Origin: Fuerstiella sp.
Lineage (GTDB): Bacteria; Planctomycetota; Planctomycetia; Planctomycetales; Planctomycetaceae
DNA length: 48,631 nucleotides
Assembly: GCA_029941865.1 (NCBI GenBank)
Contig: JAPYTO010000021.1
Coordinates: forward strand, 1-48,631
Direction of reading: 5' to 3'
Position 1 is the first letter of the stretch. Each line of letters opens with the position of its first letter. The notes beneath the pieces were generated by a model. The model did no database searches, was not told the DNA's origin, and saw only the letters and a list, made by a program, of their open reading frames with translations. Positions 36,047-44,874 of the stretch are shown piece by piece. The translations under genes were made by a program, and so were the position numbers.

Positions 36047-36143
36047 GTAGGTCAGGACCTGTTGTCCTGACAGCCCCCGTTGGCCATCATTGCCGCGCCC
36101 ATCGCTGTCCTGCCCATCATTGTCAGGACAGGTCCTGACCTAC
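36047..36143. repeat. Long inverted repeat between convergent genes
   Basis: The left arm (36047-36072) begins GTAGGTCAGGACCTG and the right arm (36121-36143) ends CAGGTCCTGACCTAC; the arms match over 23 bases, with a 3-base bulge (TTG) in the left. Each arm is itself partly palindromic (CAGGACCTG). It lies 23 bases after the metalloprotease stop and 38 bases before the stop of the propeller gene on the other strand, the place for a bidirectional terminator. Confidence 0.8.
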
Positions 36144-36181
36144 AGTGCGGTCCCAGGCAACGCACGTTCGGCGACGCGCGG

Positions 36182-37417
36182 TCAGGTTCCAGCCTGGTCA
36201 GCCAGAATGCTTAGGGCCTGTTCGCTGGAAACGAAGTTCAGCACCAGCGGCTGTGACAGGTCATCCTGCGACTGTTGCCATGTCACATAAAAACCGTCAG
36301 CCGTAGCGAGTACATCGACATAGCGGCTGCAACCTGTGCCCCACGGGCTGATGAACATGGGCAAAAGATTGGAAAGCCGTTCTGCCGCTGCGACGTCGTC
36401 ATTCACGAAGAACGCCGCTCCACCGATTTCTTCGCAGCTGTAGCCGCGAGGTCTCTTAACGGCGGTAGCGTGCTCGTCGATAGGCCGCAGGCACTCACCA
36501 CCACAGTAAAACAGCAGACTGTAATCGTCGGCGGCAAACACTCCAACTTTCGGCACGGGCAGAATACAGGTGCCACGTGTCATCGCTACGTCCCACGTGG
36601 ATCCCCGTGGAAACACGGAGTGCTGCGGCAACGTGGCCAGACCACCGGTCGCCGGGATATCAACGACGCCCGTATTCGAACTGGACCAACCGAACGGATG
36701 ACTGCAGTAGCCAAGCCGATCACCCTGCGCTGAGTGCCAGTAAAAGGGATCCTTGACATGCAGATGTTCCGGACAATCACTGCTGAAGGCAGCCTCGACC
36801 GTCGTGGTTTTCAGACCTTCCATCGACGCCGCCCGCAGCACATCGATTGTCCAGACTCCGGCACCCGGTTTCAGAAAGTCGCGGACTGCGTCCGGATAGG
36901 AAACGCCTGTTTTTTCCGTGGAAACGAAGAGTTCTACTCCACCATCCACGAAACGCAGACAGGATCCTTCGATAGAAAGCACGTCCCCGGACGGACTATT
37001 CAGCGCGGCCTTTCCCCAGGACAGAATTTTCTCGAATGTTGCCCCCTTGTCCATTGACTGAAAAATCGCCAGCTCCAGGCCGCGGGTACCGGCCGCGACA
37101 CCGATCCGCGAGTCACCAGCGTTGCGATAACGCCCCACGACGTACAGCGAACCGTCGGCCCCTTCCACCATATTGCCGCCGCCGAACCAGAAACCCGATG
37201 TACGGTCCTGCGGCTCAACGATAACATGAGCAGCGTGTTGATCGACAAGCCTGTTGCCGAAAGTGGTCAGGCGATTGCGAAGTTGAATTAGTGCAGAACT
37301 ATCGATGACTGTGTCCCAAAAATGTTCACTGCGGCCACGGCCGCAGGTAGTGATTGTGCAAAGGTCAGACCCGCCAATCGTTGCCCCAGTGGCACAACGT
37401 GGGCGTTCCGTTACCAT
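36182..37417 (-). CDS. Sialidase-like beta-propeller protein
   Basis: About 411 residues if it starts at the ATG at 37417; the first well-formed sequence is about 40 residues later, and no ribosome site is clear, so the start is uncertain. No signal peptide is seen. Propeller-like repeated strands are present, with an Asp-box-type turn SMDKGATFE, and blocks such as GFWFGGGNMVEGADGSLYVVGRYRN and HVKDPFYWH. This resembles glycoside hydrolases and binding proteins of the exo-sialidase or GH43/GH33-like propeller type. I do not see the full set of catalytic residues, so it may only bind or may hydrolyse an unknown glycan. It faces the metalloprotease gene tail to tail across a hairpin. Confidence 0.72.
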   Translation of the reverse strand: MVTERPRCATGATIGGSDLCTITTCGRGRSEHFWDTVIDSSALIQLRNRLTTFGNRLVDQHAAHVIVEPQDRTSGFWFGGGNMVEGADGSLYVVGRYRNAGDSRIGVAAGTRGLELAIFQSMDKGATFEKILSWGKAALNSPSGDVLSIEGSCLRFVDGGVELFVSTEKTGVSYPDAVRDFLKPGAGVWTIDVLRAASMEGLKTTTVEAAFSSDCPEHLHVKDPFYWHSAQGDRLGYCSHPFGWSSSNTGVVDIPATGGLATLPQHSVFPRGSTWDVAMTRGTCILPVPKVGVFAADDYSLLFYCGGECLRPIDEHATAVKRPRGYSCEEIGGAAFFVNDDVAAAERLSNLLPMFISPWGTGCSRYVDVLATADGFYVTWQQSQDDLSQPLVLNFVSSEQALSILADQAGT

Positions 37418-37987
37418 GCTGGTGCCCAGGATGGCGAGGTTTCCATACAAGTTCGCGTATCGGTTCGTGGCGGTCAAGCAGGGGTGCGGACGACCAACGA
37501 GATCCGGAACCATTAATCCTGGTCCCGCAGGACTCAGGACCTACGAATACTGATCTGACGCAGACGACTTTGCCCCTGGGCCACTGGGATTCACTGTTCT
37601 CCCGGGCTGACTGAAGGTGCTTACGCTGCTTTGCCTCACTGTCCCAGGCATGATTGATTTTATCGGTTCACTACTGAATTTAGAATTCCACGATTCTCAG
37701 CGTTTGCATTGACGCCTGCATTCACAGTGCTTGAGTCCTTCACTCAAGCATGGTTTCCGCGTCTGTTTTGACGCATTTACGGCTTAAACAGGCGGATGTC
37801 CGCTCGGGAATCCGTTTCTCAAACACAACGTTTGACTCACCCTGCTACCGGTAGGGATGCTTTGATAGAAAATCGCCGTCTGGACGTCTTGTTCTGAAAA
37901 CGGACTGCATTTCGTATGGATTTCTGTGTATCCACAGTGTGCAGCGTCAAATCGGGCTTCTTGATGTCCCGTAATGGGAAGAATTAC
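37418..37987. other. Divergent intergenic region upstream of the surface-protein gene
   Basis: About 570 bases. It includes a 9-bp hairpin with 5-base loop at 37728-37750 (TGCTTGAGT/ACTCAAGCA), which could be in the 5' leader of the surface-protein mRNA. Nothing else is recognisable; frames entering it lack ribosome sites. Confidence 0.45.
37728..37750 (+). promoter_or_regulatory. 5' leader hairpin upstream of surface-protein gene
   Basis: TGCTTGAGT (37728-37736) pairs perfectly with ACTCAAGCA (37742-37750) across a CCTTC loop, about 240 bases before the start codon. It has no U-tract, so regulation or simple stability is more likely than termination. Confidence 0.35.
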
Positions 37988-40195
37988 ATGCACGACCTTC
38001 TGAATTCCCTTCTCTCCTCAACGCAAAATGTAATGTCCCGCCGTAGAAGCTGGAGGCGTTCCCCGGCGACTTTTGCACATATCGCTCAACACAGCGGCCG
38101 GTCCTCTGAGGTTCTTGAAACCAGGACCCTGCTGGCGGCACACCTGATTCTGTCCAATGCCCCGGCAATTGTGGTGGCTCCGGGAGAAACCATAAACGTT
38201 CCCATCGTTTACCAGACCCTGAACGACAACGGCGCTCCCGCGGCTCTAAAATCGGATCAGTTCAGCTTCAATCTTCACTTTGACGCTGACGTGTTGACGT
38301 GGGTATCAACCAGCAGCGTGTTCACAGAAGGCATTCAGGATACTCCGAACAAGACTCTGGCGGAAACTGACGCAATTGTCGTTGGCGACGACCTGGACAA
38401 TGCCACCGAAACCGTTCTCCTGTCCAGCTACGCCTCCGCCGCGGGCTGGCCAGCCAATCCGAATGTCAACGGACAGACGTTGTATGTCGCCAGATTCACC
38501 GCCAAATCGGTCTTTTCCGGGTCGACGATCAAATTTTCAGCCAACCAGACGGGATCTGTGATTGGTCAGTCTTCAGATTTCACGTTTGAGTCATTTCCTG
38601 TGGTTCTACAGGCTCCCGCAGGCACGACACTGTCGATCGCAGACGCACCGGCAGTGACGGAAGGCGGTGACTCGGTCTTCAACGTCTCTCTGAGTTCAGC
38701 GCAGACGACGGCTGTAACGGTCCAGTATTCAACGGAAGACGGCAACGGTCCGACCGGTGCCAGTAGCGCCGAGGACTACACCGCACAGACGAATCAGACA
38801 TTGACATTTAATCCTGGCGAAACGCAGAAGACGATCACGATTGCCACGACCGATGATCCGTTCGTGGAGCCGCAGGAGGCGTTTCGTGTATCGCTGTTCA
38901 GCCCCGGTCCCGGTGGCGTGACGCTCGGTACAGCGCAGGCGATGGGATTCATCAACGACAACGACGTTGCGCTGCCGACCGTGTCCATCGCGAATGCTCC
39001 ATCGGTCGTGGAAGGCGGGAATGCCACTTTTAATGTCACGCTCAACCGCACCGTGTCCGGTCCGGTCACAATCACTTATTCCACGGCTGATGGCAACGGT
39101 CCGACAGGCGCCGTAAACGGTGTCGATCTTACGGCACAGACGAACCAGGTGCTGACGTTTGCCGCCGGTGAGACTCAGAAGACAATTACAGTGGCCACGA
39201 TCGACGACCTGGTCCCTGAATCCGCCGAAGAATTTGAAGTGATACTCAATAACGCGACCGGCGCGACAATCGCGAATGGACGGGCGAAGGGAACAATAAG
39301 TGACAACGACAGCGATCTGCCCGCGTTCTCCATTGCGAACGCACCCGCAATAACGGAAGGCAACGCTGCTGTCTTTGAGGTGACTCTCAGCAAGCCAGCC
39401 TCAAGTGCGCTGACGGTGACCTATTCGACCTTCGATGGTACCGGCCCAACAGGTGCCCGAGCCGGTGCCGACTTTGTCGGGCAGACCAACCAAACGTTGA
39501 CCTTTGCCGCTGGCGAGACAGAAAAAACGATTTCCGTTTCGACAATTGACGATGCGCTTGGAGAGACATCGGAAACGTTCCATGTCACTCTCTCCGAGGC
39601 CATCGGGGCTGCTATCTCGAACTCTTTGGCCGATGGTACGATTATCGACAATGACACCATCCCGACATTCCCCGGCGATGTCGACGGAGATTCCGACTTT
39701 GATGCGAATGATTCGTTTCTCATCCAGCTGGTCAAGTTGTCCGGCACCAACACACAGATTGATCAGTCGAAAGGCACCAGCACCCTGACGGCGACGCAGA
39801 TCCGTGCGAACGTCAACCAGTTGGCCTCACCTGGAGACGTCGACGGAGATTCCGACTTTGATGCGAATGATTCGTTTCTGATTCAGCTGGTGAAGCTGTC
39901 CGGGACCAACGCACAGATTGATCAGTCCAAGGGCACCAGCACGCTTTCCGCCGCACAGATTCGAGACAACGTCAATAGTCTCGGGGGCGGTGTCGCCACA
40001 AGTTCAGTTGTGTCGCAAGGCTCTGAAGCTGCCGTGATGGCCAGTCCTGCAGACAGCGATGGTGACACAGATCTATTCTCCGACAGTGGACAGGATGCTG
40101 CGGCCGTGTCCACCTCGCCGGCTGCCAATACGCTGACGAATGACAGTTCGACATCCGTCTGGGAAGATTTCCGCGACTGGATCGACGCAATTTAG
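37988..40195 (+). CDS. Giant surface protein: cohesin-like, three Calx-beta and two dockerin-like modules
   Basis: About 735 residues from the ATG at 37988 (GGGAAG 6 bases upstream); an ATG at 38033 is possible. Near the N-terminus, L43-E-T-R-T-L-L-A50 is the planctomycete-specific export motif. Order of modules: cohesin-like beta domain about 52-205 (VVAPGETINVPIVYQTL …); Calx-beta domains about 213-326, 330-440 and 444-556, each with DND-type calcium ends; and two tandem dockerin-like segments from about 562 and 615, each starting GDVDGDSDFDANDSFLIQLV, where D-x-D-x-D positions fit an EF-hand-like loop. The C-terminal tail is Ser/Ala/Asp-rich. It is likely a calcium-binding adhesion or scaffold protein on the cell surface. 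Confidence 0.88.
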   Translation: MHDLLNSLLSSTQNVMSRRRSWRRSPATFAHIAQHSGRSSEVLETRTLLAAHLILSNAPAIVVAPGETINVPIVYQTLNDNGAPAALKSDQFSFNLHFDADVLTWVSTSSVFTEGIQDTPNKTLAETDAIVVGDDLDNATETVLLSSYASAAGWPANPNVNGQTLYVARFTAKSVFSGSTIKFSANQTGSVIGQSSDFTFESFPVVLQAPAGTTLSIADAPAVTEGGDSVFNVSLSSAQTTAVTVQYSTEDGNGPTGASSAEDYTAQTNQTLTFNPGETQKTITIATTDDPFVEPQEAFRVSLFSPGPGGVTLGTAQAMGFINDNDVALPTVSIANAPSVVEGGNATFNVTLNRTVSGPVTITYSTADGNGPTGAVNGVDLTAQTNQVLTFAAGETQKTITVATIDDLVPESAEEFEVILNNATGATIANGRAKGTISDNDSDLPAFSIANAPAITEGNAAVFEVTLSKPASSALTVTYSTFDGTGPTGARAGADFVGQTNQTLTFAAGETEKTISVSTIDDALGETSETFHVTLSEAIGAAISNSLADGTIIDNDTIPTFPGDVDGDSDFDANDSFLIQLVKLSGTNTQIDQSKGTSTLTATQIRANVNQLASPGDVDGDSDFDANDSFLIQLVKLSGTNAQIDQSKGTSTLSAAQIRDNVNSLGGGVATSSVVSQGSEAAVMASPADSDGDTDLFSDSGQDAAAVSTSPAANTLTNDSSTSVWEDFRDWIDAI
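39675..39995 (+). repeat. Tandem near-identical dockerin-like coding repeat (159-nt period)
   Basis: GACGGAGATTCCGACTTTGA and the following bases occur at about 39683 and again at about 39842, exactly 159 bases (53 codons) apart, inside the surface-protein gene. The two copies differ mainly at third positions, which suggests a recent duplication or gene conversion. Confidence 0.85.
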
Positions 40196-40658
40196 AGATC
40201 GCTAAGTCACACGGCGACGCATGTCGCTCACGCATGTAGGTGAAATCCCTGAGCGAGCCGCGGGGAAGATCGGGCAGGGGCAACCGTGGTTTCGCGAAGC
40301 AACGTGACACGGCGCGGCCCTCGCCACGGACCTTGCTTTGAGTTGCGCAATTCCCGCGTTCAGCGGTCGTCGTGAATCCAAAGCCCGGACTTTCGGACGA
40401 GCATGCTTTGTGCGGAAACGCCAATCGATTTGTGCAAACTGCTCCAAATTGCGCAAACGCTACAGGTGGCATCACAGGAAGTCCTATCCTATCCATACTA
40501 CGCAACCCTAAAATTTCGCCACGACCGCAGACAAGGTTAGATTTCACATCCGGCCTCGTCGAAGATGGCAGAAGAATTGGCAAATGCTGCCGATCGTCCT
40601 CGTCAGATAATCTCGATGGCCTTGGTTTTCACAACGTAATTCCAGAAACGACAGATTT
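40196..40658. other. Intergenic region between the two surface-protein genes
   Basis: About 460 bases with no credible gene. It contains GC-rich stretches but no strong hairpin and no U-tract terminator that I could confirm. It must carry the promoter of the next gene. Confidence 0.45.
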
Positions 40659-43600
40659 ATGAACTTCAGAGCCCTGTTTGGTCGCAGTGACAATAGCCGC
40701 CGATCCCGCTATCGACAGATGCGTAATGGATGGTCGGGAGCTGCTTCCATGCGTTCCGAACGGCTCGAACAACGGGCTTTGCTGGCTGGAAATGTGACCG
40801 CTCAACTGGTGGGCCAGAGTGCCTTCCTCACAGGCGATAGCGCTGACAACTCCGTGGAGGTTCTTGTCGACAACGGCAACGTCATTCTTCGGGGTCTGAA
40901 TAACACCACGATCAACGGAGCCACGGCCGACCTGGTTTTCACGGCCGGTTCAACGACAATGGGTGATATCATCGCCTCGCTCGGTAACGGTAACGACCGC
41001 TTGGTCGTCGACGGTGTCACGATCAACGGCAATGTGACACTGAACGGCAGCGCCGGTGCTGACACGTTAAGTCTTCAGAATTCGACGATTACCAGGACTG
41101 CTCGAATTGCAGGCGGGGACGGTGCGGACACGATTGTGCTGTCTGGTGCCGCGGTGGGGAATCGTCTGGTGGTCTCCGGAGGCAGCGGTAATGACGATAT
41201 CGTCATTGACGATTCCACGGTCGCTGGCAATACGCATATTGTCGGACGACGAGGCGACGATGACATTGTTGTTCGTGATTCAACGCTGTCCAGGAACCTG
41301 TTAATCCGGGGCAACCGGGGCAACGATGTTGTGATGATTGATTCTTCAACGATCGGAAACCGGTCCCGCATCGTTGGTAACGGAGGCGCGGACACCATTG
41401 TCGTTCAGGGTACCAGTCGCCTGGCTGGCAGGTCGCGAATTCTTGGTGGGGGAGGTTCTGACACGCTGGAGACAACTGCAGGTGTTGTCTTTGGAAAAAT
41501 GAAAAATCGAAGCTTTGCCGGCAGGACAGCCGATGCGGCCATCATCGCATCCCGCATCACGGATCCGGCAACCGGAGCTCTGGGGATAGCGGACCAGGCT
41601 GTCGGTCTGTCTGACTCTCAGCTGACACTGTCGGTGAGCAGCACGACTGTTTCCGAAGGTGCGGGTGACGGGGCCGTGACTCTGACAATCTCCCGAAACA
41701 CAAACACCGCCACCGACCTCACGGTCAACTTAACGTCATCGAACACGGCGAAACTAATTCTGCAGCAGACAACGGTTACGATTCCTGTGGGGCAGACGAC
41801 TGCGGTTGTGCTGCTGAACGCTCAGAACAACGATACGAATGACGCCGACGCCGTCGTGACCATCACGGCCACTGGCGCTGGTTTCGCCGATCGCACGGTG
41901 GACGTGACGGTCACCAATGATGACAGTGAGTCGCTGACGCTCACGGCTCTTGAGAACCAGGTACTTGAAGACACGGGCAGCCCATCCTCAGTCGGTGTGG
42001 CAAATCCAGTAACGTATGTTCTGACGCGGAGCGGTTCCACGGACCAGGCTCTGACTGTCCTGCTGAACACTTCTGTTGCCGGCGTTGTTGACGTGCCCTC
42101 TCAGGTGACGATCCCGGCCGGCAGCAACACATTTCAGTTCAGCGCCAACACGATTGCCGACCTTGTCGTTGAATCCGACGCCACTGTCGTTGTCACGGCG
42201 TCTGCTGCCGGGTTCCAATCAACTCAGGCCAGTGTCGTTATTCTTGACAACGACAACCCACGATTGTCGATGGAATTCAGCGCCACTTCCGTGACTGAGG
42301 CCGGAACAAACGCGATCGCATCGCTGACCGTCACTCGCAATACTGACACTACGAACGCCCTGACAGTCAACGTCACTTCCGGCGACGGCAGCAGCCTGAC
42401 GGTCAACGGACAGACAACTGTCGATGTGACAATTCCCGCGGGACAAATCTCCACCACGGTCACAGTGAGCGGAGTTCAGGAAACGACCGACGACGGCGAC
42501 GTGTCAGTTGCCGTGACCGCCTCGGCGACAGGATTCACCAGCGCCTCAGGCACAATTTTCGTGCTGGATGACGACACGCAGACGCTGGTCCTGAATGTTA
42601 TCGATGATGTGATTCTGGAGGACGCAGGTGTTGCCTCGATCAACGCAACCTTGACGCGGGATGCGTTGAACATATCGACGGATCTGACCGTCACCCTGAC
42701 GACGAGCGGTGACACGCGAGTTGTAGCCCCACCGACCGTCACGATCCCGGCTGGTCAGACGCAGGTGAGCGTCACCTTCGATACGATCGACAACAACATG
42801 GTTGATCAGCCGGCGAATGGCGTAACGACGGTGTCGGCCTCGGCGGACGGATTTACGGGCGACTCAGCGGCAATCACGGTGAACGACGATGATGTGGCGA
42901 CAATCACGATTTCGCCGTCAAACCTCAGCGTGGCCGAAAACGCCGGCGCAGATGCAATAACGCTCGCGATTCAGCGAGGCGACACGTCCAGTGCCGAAAC
43001 AATCACCCTTTCCTATTCGAACGTCGCTCTTCTGACCGGGCCGCCAGTGGTCGTGTTTGCGGCCGGTGAACAATCGAAAACTGTTGCGTTTTCCGTCATC
43101 GACAACGCTCAGTTTGCTGCCAATGATAACGTGATGATCACCGCCAGCGGATCCGGGCATGCCGACGTTGCCGCGTCTATTACGATCGTCAACGACGAAG
43201 TTCTCACCCTGTCGACCGACGTGTCCACAAATACCACTGCCGAATCCGTCGGGGCCCTGATTACAAAAAACGAAACATTTACGATCACCGGATTTACAGC
43301 TCCGGGCGCCACCGTTCAGGTTGACACAGACGGAGACGGTTCGTTTACCGAGGCATCCACAATCGCAGCGCCGGATGGCAGTTATGTCGTCGATGCCACC
43401 CTGCTTCACGACAGCGTCAACAACGGCCTGAACGCGGTACAGCTGCGCTCTGTAATCCCGGCCGAAGGTGTCGACACCACATCTGACGTCATAAACGTTC
43501 ATCTTGCTGTTGGTACCGTGGTGCGGTTTGAAACCAATCAGGATCTGAATAACGACCAGGTCAACGATTTTTACGATGTCGAACTGCTGGACTCCGATGC

Positions 43601-44300
43601 CCCGACAACAGTCGCCAACTTTCTGCAGTACACTACGGACACCAGTTATGACGGCGTCATTGTGCATCGGTCACCACCGGCGTTCGTGATCCAGGGAGGC
43701 GGTTTCACCGTCAACAACGGCGCGGTTTCCAGCGTCGTCACGCGAGCCCCCATCACTAACGAATTCGATTCGGCGAACCGCAACGTCCGAGGCACACTGT
43801 CGATGGCTCAACTGGGTGGTCAGCCCAATAGCGGCACCAGCCAATGGTTCGTTAACGTCGTGGACAACTCGGCGAATCTGGACGCTGCACAGCATACTGT
43901 ATTCGGTGAAGTCATCGGGAGCGGAATGCAGATCGTGGATGCGATCAATCTGCTTCCCATCTTTGATCTAGCTGATGCTCTCAACGTGGGGGCGTTAGGT
44001 CAGACGCCACTGGTCACATCGCCGTTTACGACACTATCCGGCTCCGTGTCAACGACGACCGACAGTAATGTCCTTAACGGCAGCGGCACGCTGTTCACTT
44101 CGGAAGTTCAGATTGGTGACGCGCTGCAGATCGGCGGCGCAACCGTATTTGTTACGTCGATCGCATCGGACACGCAGCTGACTGTCGATATTGAGGCCGC
44201 CGGAGACCAGTCAAGCCTCGGCGCCACGGTGTTCCTGGCGCCGACCGATGACGACTTCGTTGTGTTCTCCAATATTGGAGAAATTCTGGACAACGTGTAG
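40659..44300 (+). CDS. Giant surface protein: RTX-like roll, Calx-beta repeats and cyclophilin-type peptidyl-prolyl isomerase
   Basis: 1213 residues. The planctomycete export motif is L36-E-Q-R-A-L-L-A. Modules in order: RTX-like beta roll about 70-270, built from 22-24-residue turns each carrying one G-x-x-G-x-D element (GGDGADTI, GGSGNDDI, GRRGDDDI, GNRGNDVV, GNGGADTI, GGGGSDTL); about five Calx-beta-type domains, 320-847; an Ig-like stretch, 848-953; a cyclophilin domain, about 954-1105; and a short beta-module at the end. In the cyclophilin part, the active-site-type HR, F and Q are present (IVHRSPPAFVIQGGGF; GTSQWFVN) and the later His (AAQHTVFGEV), while the usual Trp is replaced, as in many bacterial forms. 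It may fold or isomerise proteins outside the cell. It is 463 bases after the other surface gene. Confidence 0.9.
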   Translation: MNFRALFGRSDNSRRSRYRQMRNGWSGAASMRSERLEQRALLAGNVTAQLVGQSAFLTGDSADNSVEVLVDNGNVILRGLNNTTINGATADLVFTAGSTTMGDIIASLGNGNDRLVVDGVTINGNVTLNGSAGADTLSLQNSTITRTARIAGGDGADTIVLSGAAVGNRLVVSGGSGNDDIVIDDSTVAGNTHIVGRRGDDDIVVRDSTLSRNLLIRGNRGNDVVMIDSSTIGNRSRIVGNGGADTIVVQGTSRLAGRSRILGGGGSDTLETTAGVVFGKMKNRSFAGRTADAAIIASRITDPATGALGIADQAVGLSDSQLTLSVSSTTVSEGAGDGAVTLTISRNTNTATDLTVNLTSSNTAKLILQQTTVTIPVGQTTAVVLLNAQNNDTNDADAVVTITATGAGFADRTVDVTVTNDDSESLTLTALENQVLEDTGSPSSVGVANPVTYVLTRSGSTDQALTVLLNTSVAGVVDVPSQVTIPAGSNTFQFSANTIADLVVESDATVVVTASAAGFQSTQASVVILDNDNPRLSMEFSATSVTEAGTNAIASLTVTRNTDTTNALTVNVTSGDGSSLTVNGQTTVDVTIPAGQISTTVTVSGVQETTDDGDVSVAVTASATGFTSASGTIFVLDDDTQTLVLNVIDDVILEDAGVASINATLTRDALNISTDLTVTLTTSGDTRVVAPPTVTIPAGQTQVSVTFDTIDNNMVDQPANGVTTVSASADGFTGDSAAITVNDDDVATITISPSNLSVAENAGADAITLAIQRGDTSSAETITLSYSNVALLTGPPVVVFAAGEQSKTVAFSVIDNAQFAANDNVMITASGSGHADVAASITIVNDEVLTLSTDVSTNTTAESVGALITKNETFTITGFTAPGATVQVDTDGDGSFTEASTIAAPDGSYVVDATLLHDSVNNGLNAVQLRSVIPAEGVDTTSDVINVHLAVGTVVRFETNQDLNNDQVNDFYDVELLDSDAPTTVANFLQYTTDTSYDGVIVHRSPPAFVIQGGGFTVNNGAVSSVVTRAPITNEFDSANRNVRGTLSMAQLGGQPNSGTSQWFVNVVDNSANLDAAQHTVFGEVIGSGMQIVDAINLLPIFDLADALNVGALGQTPLVTSPFTTLSGSVSTTTDSNVLNGSGTLFTSEVQIGDALQIGGATVFVTSIASDTQLTVDIEAAGDQSSLGATVFLAPTDDDFVVFSNIGEILDNV

Positions 44301-44874
44301 TTGCGGACGTTTGGCCGACGATTGTCTGATTTCTGCTTGAGGTTGATCCGTCCCGCAGATGGAATGAGCTGACGGTGACAGGCCGATGGCACGGAACACA
44401 GCTGTTCTGTCCGTTCGTCCTCTCGCCTGCAGGTGGAAATCGGCGTTTGGCAGTTGGTTCCATTGGCGCGCAAGACGATTTCGCTCTGTCCGCCCTGATG
44501 CTGCACATCGTTCTGAAAGGCACTGCCACAAAAACAGTTGCAGTCACGAAATCAGATTTTGTACAAAATCCCTGGAATTCCGCGATGGAACGCCGTTATT
44601 CCTGGCCCAAAATACGTTCCACTACTGGTTCAGGCCTGTGCCCTCCGTCCCATGTACTGCGTATTGCGATGATTCGTGCCCAGGCACGGCGTGTTCCAGC
44701 CTGATCAAACGACAGTTCCTTCGGCCAGAACCATTCACGAGGATACAGAATCGGCTCAAGTGTGCATGGAAATTCGGTGGTCGGCTGCATCCTGATAATG
44801 CCATTCCACCGGCAGCGACTCGTCGTTAGATTCAACTCGCAGGAATTAATGTCAGCCAGTACCGGAGCAAAGCT
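44301..44874. other. Intergenic region, mostly empty
   Basis: About 570 bases. The only half-credible frame is on the minus strand at 44596-44790, listed separately. Other frames are random. I see no repeat. The right end carries GGAG 7 bases before the next start. Confidence 0.45.
44596..44790 (-). CDS. Possible small protein or gene remnant
   Basis: About 64 residues from the ATG at 44790. The translation, with segments such as ILYPREWFWPKELSF and STWDGGHRPEPVVERIL, has a protein-like composition rich in Trp and Pro, but I know no family for it. The ribosome site is poor. It may be an intact small gene, a remnant or chance. Confidence 0.22.
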   Translation of the reverse strand: MQPTTEFPCTLEPILYPREWFWPKELSFDQAGTRRAWARIIAIRSTWDGGHRPEPVVERILGQE

